Source: CBDCPI01 sp965220245 (lineage in GTDB: Bacteria > Chloroflexota > Dehalococcoidia > Lucifugimonadales > UBA3495). From it: 64,000 bases of DNA. A program made the position numbers and the translations under genes. The stretch is from contig CBDCPI010000011.1 of NCBI GenBank assembly GCA_965220245.1, forward strand, positions 372,001 to 436,000. The letters are read 5' to 3'. The notes under the pieces were generated by a model, which did not search any database, was not told where the DNA came from, and was given only the letters and a program-made list of their open reading frames with translations. Positions 18,058-26,227 of this stretch are shown here, piece after piece (position 1 is the stretch's first letter; every line of letters begins with the position of its first letter).

Positions 18058-19881
18058 TTGCGGAACCTGGCGAGTTTCTTGGTCCACTTGTTTGGGCACG
18101 ACGGGGAAATGGACCGGGTCTATTTGTCGGTGGTGCATGACCGCTGTTTGTTGTGCGAGGAGCCCATCGGTGAGTCCCCGGCCTACTTGACCTATCGGGT
18201 TTGCCCCTACTGCCGGTTCCACTACACCCTCACCGCTAGGCAAAGAATCGAGTTACTGGCCGACAAGGGTTCCTTCAAAGAGTCCCACAAGTACCTGAGC
18301 TCGGTATCGCCGCTGTCATTCTCCCGGCGCGGCCGCTACCGCAAGATGCTCTCTCAAGACCAGAACCGCACCGGCCTCACCGAGGCCGCCGTTACCGGAC
18401 GGTGCCGCATCGACGGCATTGACGCCATGCTGGTGGTCTTGGATTTTGGGTTCATGGGCGGCAGCATGGGCAGCGTGGTTGGCGAGAAGGTGGCCACCGC
18501 CCTGGAGACGGCGGCCCGCCGCAGCCTGCCGGTGATCGCCTTGGTATCCGGCGGCGGCGCCAGGGTCCAAGAAGGGGTATTGTCGTTAATGCAGATGGCG
18601 AAGACGGTGGCGACCGCCAACCGGCTTCGGGAAGAGGGAGCGCCTTTTATAGTAGTCCTGTCCAACCCGTCCACCGGCCAGGCTTACGCCAGCTTTGCCA
18701 ATCTGGCCGACGTGATATTGGCCGAGCCGGGCTCACTGATTGGCTTATCACCCTTGCGGGCCCTCCGGGAGGCATCGGACCGGCCCCTGCCTTTGGACGC
18801 GCACACGGCCGAAGCTCATTTGGGGCACGGCCTGTTGGACAACGTGGTGGACCGGGAAGCGTTACACTCTCGCTTGTCCACTCTCCTGCAAATTCTCACC
18901 TCCCAAAAGCTCTGGAAGACTAGCCACAAGGAGTTGCTCAAGTCGGAACCGGAACCGCCCGAGGAGGCTGATGTTTGGGAAGCCGTAACCATCGCCCGTC
19001 ACGCCGAGCGGCCTCTGGCCATGGCTTACATGCGGTCGATGGTGGAGCCCTTCATTGAGTTGCGGGGGGACCGGCTCAACAGCGACGACCGGTCGATAGT
19101 TGGCGGCGTCGGCTTCTTGGGCGGCGAGCCGGTGGTCATCATCGGCCAGCAGCGCCGCCCACCTCTGGAAGGGGAACGCTACCACGTTTACCCCGACGGG
19201 CTCCGTAAGGCGCAGCGGTTGATCAGCCTGGCGTCCCGGTTCAAACTGCCGTTGGTTACTCTCATCGACACCCAGGGGGCGCACCCGGGACTGGAAGCCG
19301 AGGAGCAGGGCATCGGAAACGCCATCGCCACCACCCTTTCCCAAATGGTAGAGGCTCCAATACCGATTGTATCCGTGATCATTGGCGAGGGGGGCAGCGA
19401 GGGCGCTTTGGCCTTGGGGTTGTCGGACCGCATCCTGATGCAGCAGTATGCCATCTACTCCCCGATCTCATTGAACCACCACTTGGGCGGCCCCTTCCCG
19501 GATCACATGCTAGACCGGGAAGCGGCGCAGGCCTTGATGCTGACGGCCCAAGACTGCGTGGAGTTGGGCATCGCCGACAGTATCGTGGGTGAGCCGGAGG
19601 GCGGCTCTCACACCAACCCCAGGGAAGCGGCTACCGTGGTGCAAGCAGCGGTGGCAAGGAACATCTGCGAGCTTTCCAAGCTGTCGGAAAGTAAGCTGCT
19701 GAAGCGCCGGTATCTGAAGTTCCGGCGCATGGGGGAGCAGACCGCTTACTCCCAAGAGGCGTTGGGGCTGGAGGTGGAGTTGCTGATCAACATCTCCGCC
19801 GACGGGGAACGGCAAGGCCGGATGAATAGGGCCCACAAAACGAGAACCTCGGAGGCGGGCGCCCACGAGGTCCCAGCTTAG
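18058..19881 (+). CDS. accDA: Acetyl-CoA carboxylase carboxyltransferase, fused AccD-AccA
   Basis: A 607-residue fusion of the beta (AccD) and alpha (AccA) carboxyltransferase halves, which move the carboxyl group from biotin to acetyl-CoA to make malonyl-CoA for fatty acid synthesis. The AccD half begins with a four-cysteine zinc ribbon (Cys30, 33, 49, 52) and has the SGGGARVQEG crotonase-fold motif. The AccA half starts near residue 310 and includes GDR, IDTQGAHPG and IIGEGGSEGALAL. TTG 18058 follows GGAGGAG at good spacing. The biotin carrier and biotin carboxylase are not in the window. Fused or adjacent D-A arrangements occur in several phyla. Confidence 0.92.
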   Translation: MRNLASFLVHLFGHDGEMDRVYLSVVHDRCLLCEEPIGESPAYLTYRVCPYCRFHYTLTARQRIELLADKGSFKESHKYLSSVSPLSFSRRGRYRKMLSQDQNRTGLTEAAVTGRCRIDGIDAMLVVLDFGFMGGSMGSVVGEKVATALETAARRSLPVIALVSGGGARVQEGVLSLMQMAKTVATANRLREEGAPFIVVLSNPSTGQAYASFANLADVILAEPGSLIGLSPLRALREASDRPLPLDAHTAEAHLGHGLLDNVVDREALHSRLSTLLQILTSQKLWKTSHKELLKSEPEPPEEADVWEAVTIARHAERPLAMAYMRSMVEPFIELRGDRLNSDDRSIVGGVGFLGGEPVVIIGQQRRPPLEGERYHVYPDGLRKAQRLISLASRFKLPLVTLIDTQGAHPGLEAEEQGIGNAIATTLSQMVEAPIPIVSVIIGEGGSEGALALGLSDRILMQQYAIYSPISLNHHLGGPFPDHMLDREAAQALMLTAQDCVELGIADSIVGEPEGGSHTNPREAATVVQAAVARNICELSKLSESKLLKRRYLKFRRMGEQTAYSQEALGLEVELLINISADGERQGRMNRAHKTRTSEAGAHEVPA

Positions 19882-19914
19882 GGGTGGACTAACTTACTCA
19901 GAGGTTGGGTTAGA

Positions 19915-19946
19915 AGTCCCCTCTCCCACGGGGAGAGGGGACTTTG
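19915..19946. terminator. Strong hairpin between accDA and mrp
   Basis: A 13-bp stem (AGTCCCCTCTCCC with its complement) and 3-base loop, followed by TTT, sits between two convergent genes. It could end transcription from both sides, though the T-tract is short. Similar CCTCTCCC palindromes occur as repeats at 47500-47630. Confidence 0.55.
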
Positions 19947-19956
19947 CATACATCCT

Positions 19957-20766
19957 CTAGGGAGCGTCCCGGCCAAATTCCTTCAGGCTCTTACGCATAC
20001 CTGTTGCCAGGTGGGTGTACTCCAGCCCTACGTCTTTGTCGGCTAAGACGGTGGGTTTAGATGAGTCCCGGTAGCTGGCCCGTAGCGCCATACTTCCCAG
20101 GAACGGCGCATCCACCTCATGGGCTAGGCTTAACCCCGCCCCTTCACCGAATATCTCTCCGGAGTAGTTTTCCACCACGCCCAACACGTTCAAGTTGAGC
20201 TTCCGGATCATGTTGATGCAGCGTCTGGCGTCAATGTTGGCCAACTCTTGAGGCGTGCTGACCACCACGAAGCCGTCCATAGGCAGCGTTTGCATCACCG
20301 TGAGCGGAGCGTCGGAAGTGCCCGGGGGAAGGTCTACTACCAGGTAGTCCAACTCTCCCCACTCGGTTGCTTGAAGGAACTGGTTGATCGCATTGTGGAT
20401 CATGGGGCCGCGCCAGATAATCGCTTCCTCTTCCTTTTCTTGGAAGAAGGCCATGGAAACGACTTTTACCCCCCACTTCTCGGCGGGAATAATCTCGCCA
20501 TCCACGTAGTCCGGCTTGTCGTCGATCCCTAGAACCTTGGTGACGTTGGGGCAGTCGATGTCTACATCCAACAGTCCAACGCTGTTACCCTGTTGCGCCA
20601 GGGTCGCCGCTAAATTGACCGCCACGGTGGTCTTGCCGACACCGCCCTTGCCGCTGTAGACGCCGATCTTGGATGTTATTTTTGCCAAACGGCCGGTAAT
20701 CGCGCGCTTCTGTTGCCAGCTACGCTTGATTTGTTCCAACCGGGCATTTTCTTGGGGAGTTGCCAT
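19957..20766 (-). CDS. Mrp/ApbC-like P-loop ATPase without CxxC
   Basis: A 269-residue MinD/Mrp-type ATPase with deviant Walker A GKGGVGKT (residues 39-46), DVDIDCPN switch region and VVDLPPGTSD. Mrp/ApbC/Nbp35 proteins carry Fe-S clusters for apo-protein maturation through a CxxC near the C-terminal third, usually in a loop just before EIFGEG. Here the loop is shortened to VENYSGEIFGEG (about residues 198-209) and the cysteine pair is gone. The gene precedes no iron-sulfur scaffold but follows a DUF59 gene by 28 bp, a common pairing. It may be an Mrp variant acting as dimeric ATPase without its own cluster. Confidence 0.85.
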   Translation of the reverse strand: MATPQENARLEQIKRSWQQKRAITGRLAKITSKIGVYSGKGGVGKTTVAVNLAATLAQQGNSVGLLDVDIDCPNVTKVLGIDDKPDYVDGEIIPAEKWGVKVVSMAFFQEKEEEAIIWRGPMIHNAINQFLQATEWGELDYLVVDLPPGTSDAPLTVMQTLPMDGFVVVSTPQELANIDARRCINMIRKLNLNVLGVVENYSGEIFGEGAGLSLAHEVDAPFLGSMALRASYRDSSKPTVLADKDVGLEYTHLATGMRKSLKEFGRDAP

Positions 20767-20794
20767 TCTGATTACCTACTAAGTTCCCGGTTGG

Positions 20795-21106
20795 CTAAAT
20801 TCCCAGTTGGGCCCTGGCTTCCTCGCTAATCAGATCGGGCGACCAAGGAGGATCGAAGACCATCTCGATCTCGATCTCGCCCGCGCCGTCCAAGTCTTGC
20901 ACTGCCCACTCGGCTTGCTGGGCAATGAAGGGTCCCATCCCGCAGCCGGGGAAGGTTAAAGTCATCTGGACGTAGATGCCTCCGGTATCGCTGACCTGTA
21001 CATCGTACACCAGACCCAAGTCCACTATGTTTACCGGGATCTCCGGGTCATAGACGGTCTTCAAAGCCTCTATGACAGTATCCTTGCTCAGCGTTTCCTG
21101 AACCAT
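20795..21106 (-). CDS. DUF59/MIP18-family Fe-S assembly protein
   Basis: A 103-residue protein of the metal-sulfur cluster biosynthesis (DUF59, SufT/PaaD-like) family. Characteristic segments are VYDPEIPVNIVDLGLVYDV and the FPGCGMGPF loop with its reactive cysteine. Such proteins assist Fe-S cluster maturation. ATG 21106 has AGGAGA upstream; the longer frame to 21181 would overlap the preceding gene region without support. It lies upstream of the Mrp-like gene in the same direction, so the two are probably co-transcribed. Confidence 0.87.
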   Translation of the reverse strand: MVQETLSKDTVIEALKTVYDPEIPVNIVDLGLVYDVQVSDTGGIYVQMTLTFPGCGMGPFIAQQAEWAVQDLDGAGEIEIEMVFDPPWSPDLISEEARAQLGI

Positions 21107-21181
21107 GACATCTCCTGTGGTTGAGCTAGCTACTAGGGTCGGAGCCCAATTATATAGAAAGTTGACCAAATCGGTCAACAA

Positions 21182-22150
21182 TTATGGGATCAGCAACACC
21201 TTCCCGGTGGTCGCTCTACCCTCCAATTGCCGGTGGGCTTCGGCGGCGTCGGACAAGTCAAAGATGTGTTCCACCCGCAGCTTTAGCTCACCGGACTGGA
21301 CCCAGCGCAATACATCCCCGGAGCGCTGCTCCAACTCCGCCCGGTTCACGGTGTAGTCGCCCAGACCGGGCCGGGTAAGGAACAAAGACCCGTTGCCCAA
21401 GATACGAGGGTCCATGGGAGGCGGAGCGCCACTGGCGGCGCCGTACAGCACCATGAACCCCCGGCGGGCCAAGCAGCTAATGCTCTGGTCAAAAGTGGTC
21501 TTACCCACCGAGTCGTAGGCTACCTGCACCCCTTCTCCCCCGGTGGCTTTCTTAATCTCTTCGGCGAAGTCCTGCTCGGTATAAATGATGGCTTGGTCGG
21601 CCCCCGCTTGACGGGAAAGCTCCGCCTTGGCATCGGTGGAAACCGTGGTAAACACATGACCGCCCAACTGCTTCACCATCTGAGTCAGCAACAGACCCAT
21701 GCCGCCGGCGCCAGCATGGATAAGTACCCGGTCGCCTTGCTGCACCGGGTAAGTGGAGTAGCAGAGATAGTGAGCCGTCATTCCTTGGAGCATTGCCGCC
21801 GCTCCGGCTCGGGCGTCCAGCCCCGCCGGGCGCTTAATCAGCCGCCAAGCTGGAGCCACCACCTGCTCGGCGTAGCAACCCGGTACCGTACTGAAAGCTA
21901 CCTCGTCCCCCACGGCGACCTCGGTCACTCCGGGGCCGATGGACCGGACCACTCCGGCGGCCTCCACGCCGATTACCCAAGGAAGCCGGGGCACCGGATT
22001 TACCCCGGCGCGGCTGTAGGTATCGGTGAAGTTCACCCCTACCGCTTGAACGTCCACCACTGCTTCCCCGTCGCCCGGAGTCGGGTCGGGCAAGTCCCGG
22101 TACTGCATAGCCTCGGGTCCGCCGTATTCGTCGATCTGCATGGCTTTCAT
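21182..22150 (-). CDS. NADPH:quinone oxidoreductase family (MDR)
   Basis: A 322-residue zinc-free medium-chain dehydrogenase. The family signature appears in GVNFTDTYSRAG, IGVEAAGVV and the nucleotide-binding IHAGAGGMGLL. It should reduce quinones or alpha,beta-unsaturated carbonyls with NADPH. It lacks the cysteine ligands of zinc alcohol dehydrogenases. It precedes the DUF59 gene with 75 bp between and may be the first gene of that transcription unit. ATG 22150 starts with the typical MKAMQIDEYGGPE. Confidence 0.88.
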   Translation of the reverse strand: MKAMQIDEYGGPEAMQYRDLPDPTPGDGEAVVDVQAVGVNFTDTYSRAGVNPVPRLPWVIGVEAAGVVRSIGPGVTEVAVGDEVAFSTVPGCYAEQVVAPAWRLIKRPAGLDARAGAAAMLQGMTAHYLCYSTYPVQQGDRVLIHAGAGGMGLLLTQMVKQLGGHVFTTVSTDAKAELSRQAGADQAIIYTEQDFAEEIKKATGGEGVQVAYDSVGKTTFDQSISCLARRGFMVLYGAASGAPPPMDPRILGNGSLFLTRPGLGDYTVNRAELEQRSGDVLRWVQSGELKLRVEHIFDLSDAAEAHRQLEGRATTGKVLLIP

Positions 22151-22509
22151 GTGCGGCCTCCTAACGATGCGCTGCTATTCGCTCGGTAGTATACACTGGT
22201 TGGCGGGGCGGCCGACAACGGTTGCCCGGAGTGGGTGACCAAGGGCCTATTAGTGGTTGCCCGGTCGCCGGCTCCCCATGAGCGGCTTATGATTCGGTTT
22301 GCTATACGGACTGGAAACTGCTAACATTACTGGGTTGCCCGGCGACATGGGCGGGAGTTTAGGATAGACTGGCTTCATTCAACACGATTTTGGCAACACG
22401 TTTTGGCGTATCTCTCCAGGTTTTCGTCAACTTTAACCCCATATAAATCCGAAATGCGTAGCGAAGGTCATCTAGAACGCGTTCGGGTCAACCTTTGGAG
22501 GTAAGGGAG
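22151..22509. other. Intergenic region between qor and greA
   Basis: About 360 bp between divergent genes without a recognisable coding frame. GTTGCCCGG occurs three times between 22215 and 22345. The promoters of both flanking genes should lie here, but no well-matched -35/-10 pair could be assigned by eye. Confidence 0.4.
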
Positions 22510-23331
22510 TTGTCAACTCACGCCATGCCTTCTCTGTCGGAAGCTCTAACCATGTTCATGGCGGCCAAGAAAAATGGCAAGGGCGCGACGGTGGACCACT
22601 TGGAGGTGGGACGCTTCGTGGCTTGGTGCGGCCGGGAAAGGACGGTCTTGGAAGTTACCCCCGCCGAGGTGGCGGACTATGCTCAGTACATTGGCTTGGG
22701 CGGGGTCGACTCCATTCAACGCTTGAGTCCGGTCAAGGCATTTCTCGGCTACTGGAAAGACGAGGGATGGATTCAGAATGGGTTGGCCGCCCACTTGCGG
22801 CTCCCCCGGGGGCGGCGCAACAGCACCCGCAAGGGTTCGCCGACGGTCAGTTCATCTTCGGAGGGCACCCAACTGAGCCAGGAAGGTTACGACCGGCTGG
22901 TGGCCCAATTAGAGGCCCTGAAAGTAGAACGGATCAACGTGGTGGAGGACATCCGTCAAGCAATGGCGGATAAGGACTTCCGGGAAAACGCGCCCCTTGA
23001 CGCCGCCAAGGAACGCCAAGGCATCATTGAATCGAGGATCCGGGAGTTGGAAGCCAGTTTGGCTACCGCCCAGATATTGAGCAAGGGGCAGGCCCCGCCC
23101 AGCCGCCGCTCCGTAGTCGGGGCCAAGGTGACCTTTAAAGACCTGAACTCCGGGAAGACCTTGACCTATACTCTGGTGGACGTCAGAGAAGCGGATGCGT
23201 CTTCCGGCAAAATCTCCACTACGTCACCGGTGGGCCAAGCCCTCTTGGACCGGCTGGTGGGTGACGAGGTAACCGTCAATGTGCCCCGAGGCACCTTGCA
23301 CTACACCATCGAGCGCGTCGATAGCACATAG
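22510..23331 (+). CDS. GreA-like transcript cleavage factor with extra N-domain
   Basis: A 273-residue protein. Residues 120-273 form a GreA/GreB factor: an N-terminal coiled coil with the acidic tip DFREN that directs backtracked RNA cleavage by RNA polymerase, and a C-terminal FKBP-like domain (ISTTSPVGQALL). Residues 5-100 are extra. Their helical pattern (RFVAWCGRERTVLEVTPAEV, then VKAFLGYW and NGLAAHLRLPR) resembles the SAM-like core-binding domain of tyrosine recombinases. TTG 22510 follows GGAGGT by seven bases and is chosen over TTG 22495, which overlaps that site. A normal GreA is about 158 residues. The fusion may add nucleic-acid binding. Confidence 0.85.
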   Translation: MSTHAMPSLSEALTMFMAAKKNGKGATVDHLEVGRFVAWCGRERTVLEVTPAEVADYAQYIGLGGVDSIQRLSPVKAFLGYWKDEGWIQNGLAAHLRLPRGRRNSTRKGSPTVSSSSEGTQLSQEGYDRLVAQLEALKVERINVVEDIRQAMADKDFRENAPLDAAKERQGIIESRIRELEASLATAQILSKGQAPPSRRSVVGAKVTFKDLNSGKTLTYTLVDVREADASSGKISTTSPVGQALLDRLVGDEVTVNVPRGTLHYTIERVDST

Positions 23332-23352
23332 CCAACGCCTGTAGGAGAAACG

Positions 23353-23390
23353 AACAAACGGCCACCCGATTGAGGGTGGCCGTTTGTTTA
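23353..23390. terminator. Bidirectional terminator after greA
   Basis: Hairpin with stem AACAAACGGCCACCC and its complement around the loop GATTGA, with A-rich 5' and T-rich 3' sides. It lies between the convergent gre and peroxiredoxin genes and could stop both. Confidence 0.8.
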
Positions 23391-23426
23391 TGGGATGAGC
23401 CTAGTGCTGGTGACTTAATTCAGTAG

Positions 23427-23891
23427 CTAGCCCAACTGGTCCACCACCCCCAGAATCTCCTCGGTGTCGGGAAGCACTCCCGGCTCATAGGTCTGGCGGA
23501 AGCGAATAATACCTTCTTTGTCCACCACGATTACGGCCCGGTTGCTGGCGCCCCGTTCTTCGTTCCACAGGTCATAGTCCGTGGTCACTTTGCCCTTGGG
23601 GTGCCAATCGGACAACTCGGGGTAAGGCAAGCCTCCCATTGACGTAGACCACGCCCGGTGGGCGTTGATTTGATCGCAGCTTATGCCCAAGACCTGGGCA
23701 TTCTTTTCCTCGAACCGGCTGTAAGCCTGCCGGAACGACATCGCTTGGCTGGTTCAACCAGCGGTGAAGTCGAACACGTGAAAAGAGAGAATCACAAACT
23801 TTTCACCCTGGTACTGGCTGAGGGTAATATCTCCTTGCTCCACCGATGGAAGCTTAAAGTCCGGCGCAACGTCGCCGATGTTTCCTGGCAT
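23427..23891 (-). CDS. Selenocysteine peroxiredoxin (PrxU-like)
   Basis: A peroxiredoxin of 154 residues if the TGA at 23756-23754 is read as selenocysteine. The family's peroxidatic motif TxxCT appears as DFTAG-Sec-T, with Sec at residue 46. The first part (GDVAPDFKLP, then KFVILSFHVFDFT) and the second (VLGISCDQINAHRAW, then RAVIVVDKEGIIRF) are both typical AhpC/TSA sequence in one uninterrupted frame. ATG 23891 has GGAGG four bases upstream. The 105-codon frame starting at 23741 is only the part after the TGA and would lack the catalytic centre. It should reduce peroxides, and it ends about 40 bp from the greA terminator. Nonsense mutation is unlikely since two similar cases occur in this window. 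Confidence 0.88.
23710..23738 (-). promoter_or_regulatory. Candidate SECIS hairpin of peroxiredoxin
   Basis: After the TGA the minus strand forms TCG-TT-CCGGC, loop AGGCTTACA, GCCGG-TT-CGA: eight Watson-Crick pairs plus two T-T oppositions. The loop starts 25 nt after the TGA and has G at its second position, within the usual limits of bacterial SECIS elements (a hairpin inside the coding region just after the UGA). Confidence 0.6.
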
Positions 23892-24431
23892 GTTTCCTCC
23901 TGGTCCTTCAAACTTACGGCCCTCCCAGGTTGGAGGGCTCGTATTTCGGGGGCTGACGCCGGACGGATTATACCGCAGCCCGGCCCGTCTGACGACCGTC
24001 CCGCTAACCAATCGGAACCAGTCGGTCTCCCTATCCCGCCCATCCTGGGCGGACAGGGGGTAACGCAAAGGCGCAAGGACGCAGAGATGCAAGGGTCGAA
24101 AAACGTTTAGGGTTAGCGGCACACGAAAGCGCCGGCAGCGTTCACGTTCAAGTTCAAAGGAATAAACAGGAAAAACCTCGCGCCATTGCGTCCTTGCGCC
24201 CCCCGAACCGCTCATTCCTTCGACAAGCTTGGGACAGGCACTGAGCAAGTTTAGGGCCCGGCGCCTGACCGGGCGATACATTGACGGCGTGATATACTTT
24301 GCGATGCTTCCGCTGGGCGGACTAAGATCAAAGGAGCAGTCGCTCGACCCCGCCTCCAAAGTGGTACGTTAGGTTGCCCCTGAGACGGTATTACGCTAGG
24401 CTCCCGCAGGGGTCGTCAAGGCTGGAGCAGC
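23892..24431. other. Intergenic region with inverted repeat
   Basis: No gene was recognised in these 540 bp. At 24062-24204 two copies of GGCGCAAGGACGCA face each other (left arm at about 24069-24084, right arm at 24186-24200), enclosing about 100 bp; this resembles a dispersed palindromic element. A CCTTCGACAAGCTTGGGACAGG repeat core lies at 24216-24240, a type that recurs at 10277 and 35358. Confidence 0.5.
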
Positions 24432-25421
24432 TTGCAAGTAGCATTCGACCGGGGAGTATTGCTTCCGGAATTGGACTTGTGGTTGGATTCCCGGCGGCGC
24501 CGGGAATTCGGCCTAATTTCCCACGCCCACTCGGACCACACCGCCCGGCATTCCCAGCCGGTGCTCACCCGCAACACGGGACTGCTGCTGAGCGAGTATT
24601 TGCAGAAGTGCAGTCCCGTCCTGCTGGACTATTACGAACCTCTCGAGACATCCAAGTACGTTATCACTCTCTACCCGGCCGGTCATTGCCTCGGTTCGGC
24701 CCAAGCCTTGGTCCAGTCAAAATCAACCGGCCTGAAGCTGCTATACACCGGAGACCTGAAAGTACGGTCCAGTCCAACCAATGAACCTCTGGAGCCGGTC
24801 CCCTGCGACGTTTTGGTTATCGAGGCTACCTACGGCAGACCGGAGTACATTTTTCCACCCCAGGAGCAGGTGCTTGCCACCGCCTGCCAAATCCTGCGCT
24901 CTTGGCTTTCCCGGGGAGAGAGGCCGGTGGTCCAGGGTTGGCGGCTGGGCAAGGCCCAGGAGATTCTCCACCTTCTCTTGGGGAAGGGGTTCGACGTGGC
25001 TGCGGAAGAGAGCATATACCGGATTGCCCGAATCTACGAACAGGGCGGTGTCAGCTTCCCGGCTCCCTACCGGGCTTTCGACGGCAGTTGGAGCGAGGGA
25101 GAGATATTGGTATGTCCTCCGGGACGGGCGTCGCAACGCCTCTTGAAGGACTTCCGAGGCCTGCGGTTGATGGAGCTAACGGGTTGGGCCCAAGGTAGGG
25201 GCGCCTGGGGGCGCCGGGGTGACGCCAGCCTTCCCTACAGCGACCACGCCGACTTTAACGAGCTGGTTGACTACGTAAATCGGGTCCAACCGAAAGAGGT
25301 CTACACGGTCAACGGGTTTCCCGACTTGGCCGCCCACCTGCGCCGGTTGGGCTACCCGGCAGTGCACTTGGATGGCCGCGGCCCCGCCGGGGGTGAGGGG
25401 TTTCAGTTCCGGCTGGTGTAA
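24432..25421 (+). CDS. MBL-fold nuclease-like protein (CPSF/exonuclease type)
   Basis: A 329-residue metallo-beta-lactamase fold protein. The metal site includes HAHSDH (residues 30-35), a later His in AGHCLGSAQ, Asp in YTGDL, and the C-terminal DHADF that is typical of the beta-CASP/mRNA 3'-end processing exonuclease-like branch. Proteins of this kind are annotated as exonucleases, often next to DNA ligase genes, which are absent here. The TTG start has a GGAG about five bases upstream. The neighbour on the other side is the retropepsin-like relic on the opposite strand. Confidence 0.8.
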   Translation: MQVAFDRGVLLPELDLWLDSRRRREFGLISHAHSDHTARHSQPVLTRNTGLLLSEYLQKCSPVLLDYYEPLETSKYVITLYPAGHCLGSAQALVQSKSTGLKLLYTGDLKVRSSPTNEPLEPVPCDVLVIEATYGRPEYIFPPQEQVLATACQILRSWLSRGERPVVQGWRLGKAQEILHLLLGKGFDVAAEESIYRIARIYEQGGVSFPAPYRAFDGSWSEGEILVCPPGRASQRLLKDFRGLRLMELTGWAQGRGAWGRRGDASLPYSDHADFNELVDYVNRVQPKEVYTVNGFPDLAAHLRRLGYPAVHLDGRGPAGGEGFQFRLV

Positions 25422-25434
25422 ATGGTGGTGGGGG

Positions 25435-25816
25435 TCAGGGATTCGTAGGTCTCTCTTCGATGAGAACCTCGCCGCCATCCCAGACTTGCAGTGTTACGGT
25501 GCTGTTTTCGAGAAGGGACATGCCTATAATCGACTCATCCTCGGTTTGAAAGGACTGTTACCTCTACCAGTTGCCCGTGCCAAGACACCTTGGCGTCGTA
25601 GGACGGCATGGATACTGAAGTGCCGTTCGCAAGGGTCACACGGCGGCTGTCCGATGGAACCAGGCTCAATCGCCCAATCGCGGCCGACGGCAGTACTACG
25701 TCTCCATCGTACCCAGTATCCAAAGTGCATTGAAAAGTATGAAAATTGCCTTCGGCATCTTGAACCTGAACGTTTACCGCTGTTTCGAGGAGCCAGTTAA
25801 CTCTTCCGGTGATCAT
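25435..25816 (-). pseudogene. Retropepsin-like aspartic protease, frameshifted
   Basis: A clan-AA single-domain aspartic protease relative. The catalytic DTG is at residues 33-35 (CTLDTGYDGDVV) and the later ANGTSV strand is present. The frame ends at a TGA (25537-25535), while the expected family ending (IIGMSLLENSTVTLQVWDGG and onward to stop 25437-25435) is found one base out of phase. One extra T in the CTTT run near 25557 accounts for this. It may be a true pseudogene, a sequencing error or a slippery site. The gene overlaps its upstream partner by four bases (ATGA), as such protease pairs often do. Confidence 0.7.
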
Positions 25817-26109
25817 TGCCTGGAAACCAAATTTCTGCCACCCATACGATAGGCAGTTAAAAAACCGACTCTTACGCCGTAGGTAATCGCTTCCGGTCGG
25901 CGTTCACGCAGCCTTCTAGTGGCCACTGCGTCGCGCTTGTCTATTTCGTAGTCGCCTGTCTCGATGTCGATGACCACAAACTTACCGTAGTGGAGCGGAT
26001 TTACTAAAGGCTCGATATACTCCTGGTATATCGCTTCCCCTCGGACAGCTACCTTTTCCGCCCAATCCGAGTTGCTTGACACGGTTGTCTCCTCTATTGG
26101 TTCCATCAT
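25813..26109 (-). CDS. Small protein paired with retropepsin-like gene
   Basis: A 98-residue hydrophilic protein of unknown function. The central part (HYGKFVVIDIETGDYEIDKR, then RRLRERRPEAITYGVRVG) recurs in small proteins encoded directly upstream of clan-AA aspartic proteases in cyanobacteria and Chloroflexota. It overlaps the protease start as ATGA, so translation is coupled. A toxin-antitoxin-like or DUF role has been suggested for such pairs by context only; nothing here proves it. Confidence 0.65.
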   Translation of the reverse strand: MMEPIEETTVSSNSDWAEKVAVRGEAIYQEYIEPLVNPLHYGKFVVIDIETGDYEIDKRDAVATRRLRERRPEAITYGVRVGFLTAYRMGGRNLVSRQ

Positions 26110-26167
26110 AAGTCTATTATGGCAATGATACCCTGGCCCAACGGCTTTAGGCGAATGTCAAAACAAC

Positions 26168-26195
26168 GAAAAAGAGGCGCACATCCATGCGCCCC
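26168..26195 (-). terminator. Rho-independent terminator after leuA
   Basis: On the minus strand a GGGGCGCA ... TGCGCCTC hairpin is followed by TTTTTC, about 33 bases beyond the leuA stop. This marks the end of the ilv-leu operon. Confidence 0.8.
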
Positions 26196-26227
26196 TTCGG
26201 CTTTCCGTGCCTTTCGTCAACTGCCTG

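Noticed and set aside
25535..25537. TGA in the retropepsin-like gene as a fourth selenocysteine codon
   Set aside because: The sequence after the TGA in the same frame does not match the family, while the next frame does. The stop results from a one-base shift, not recoding.
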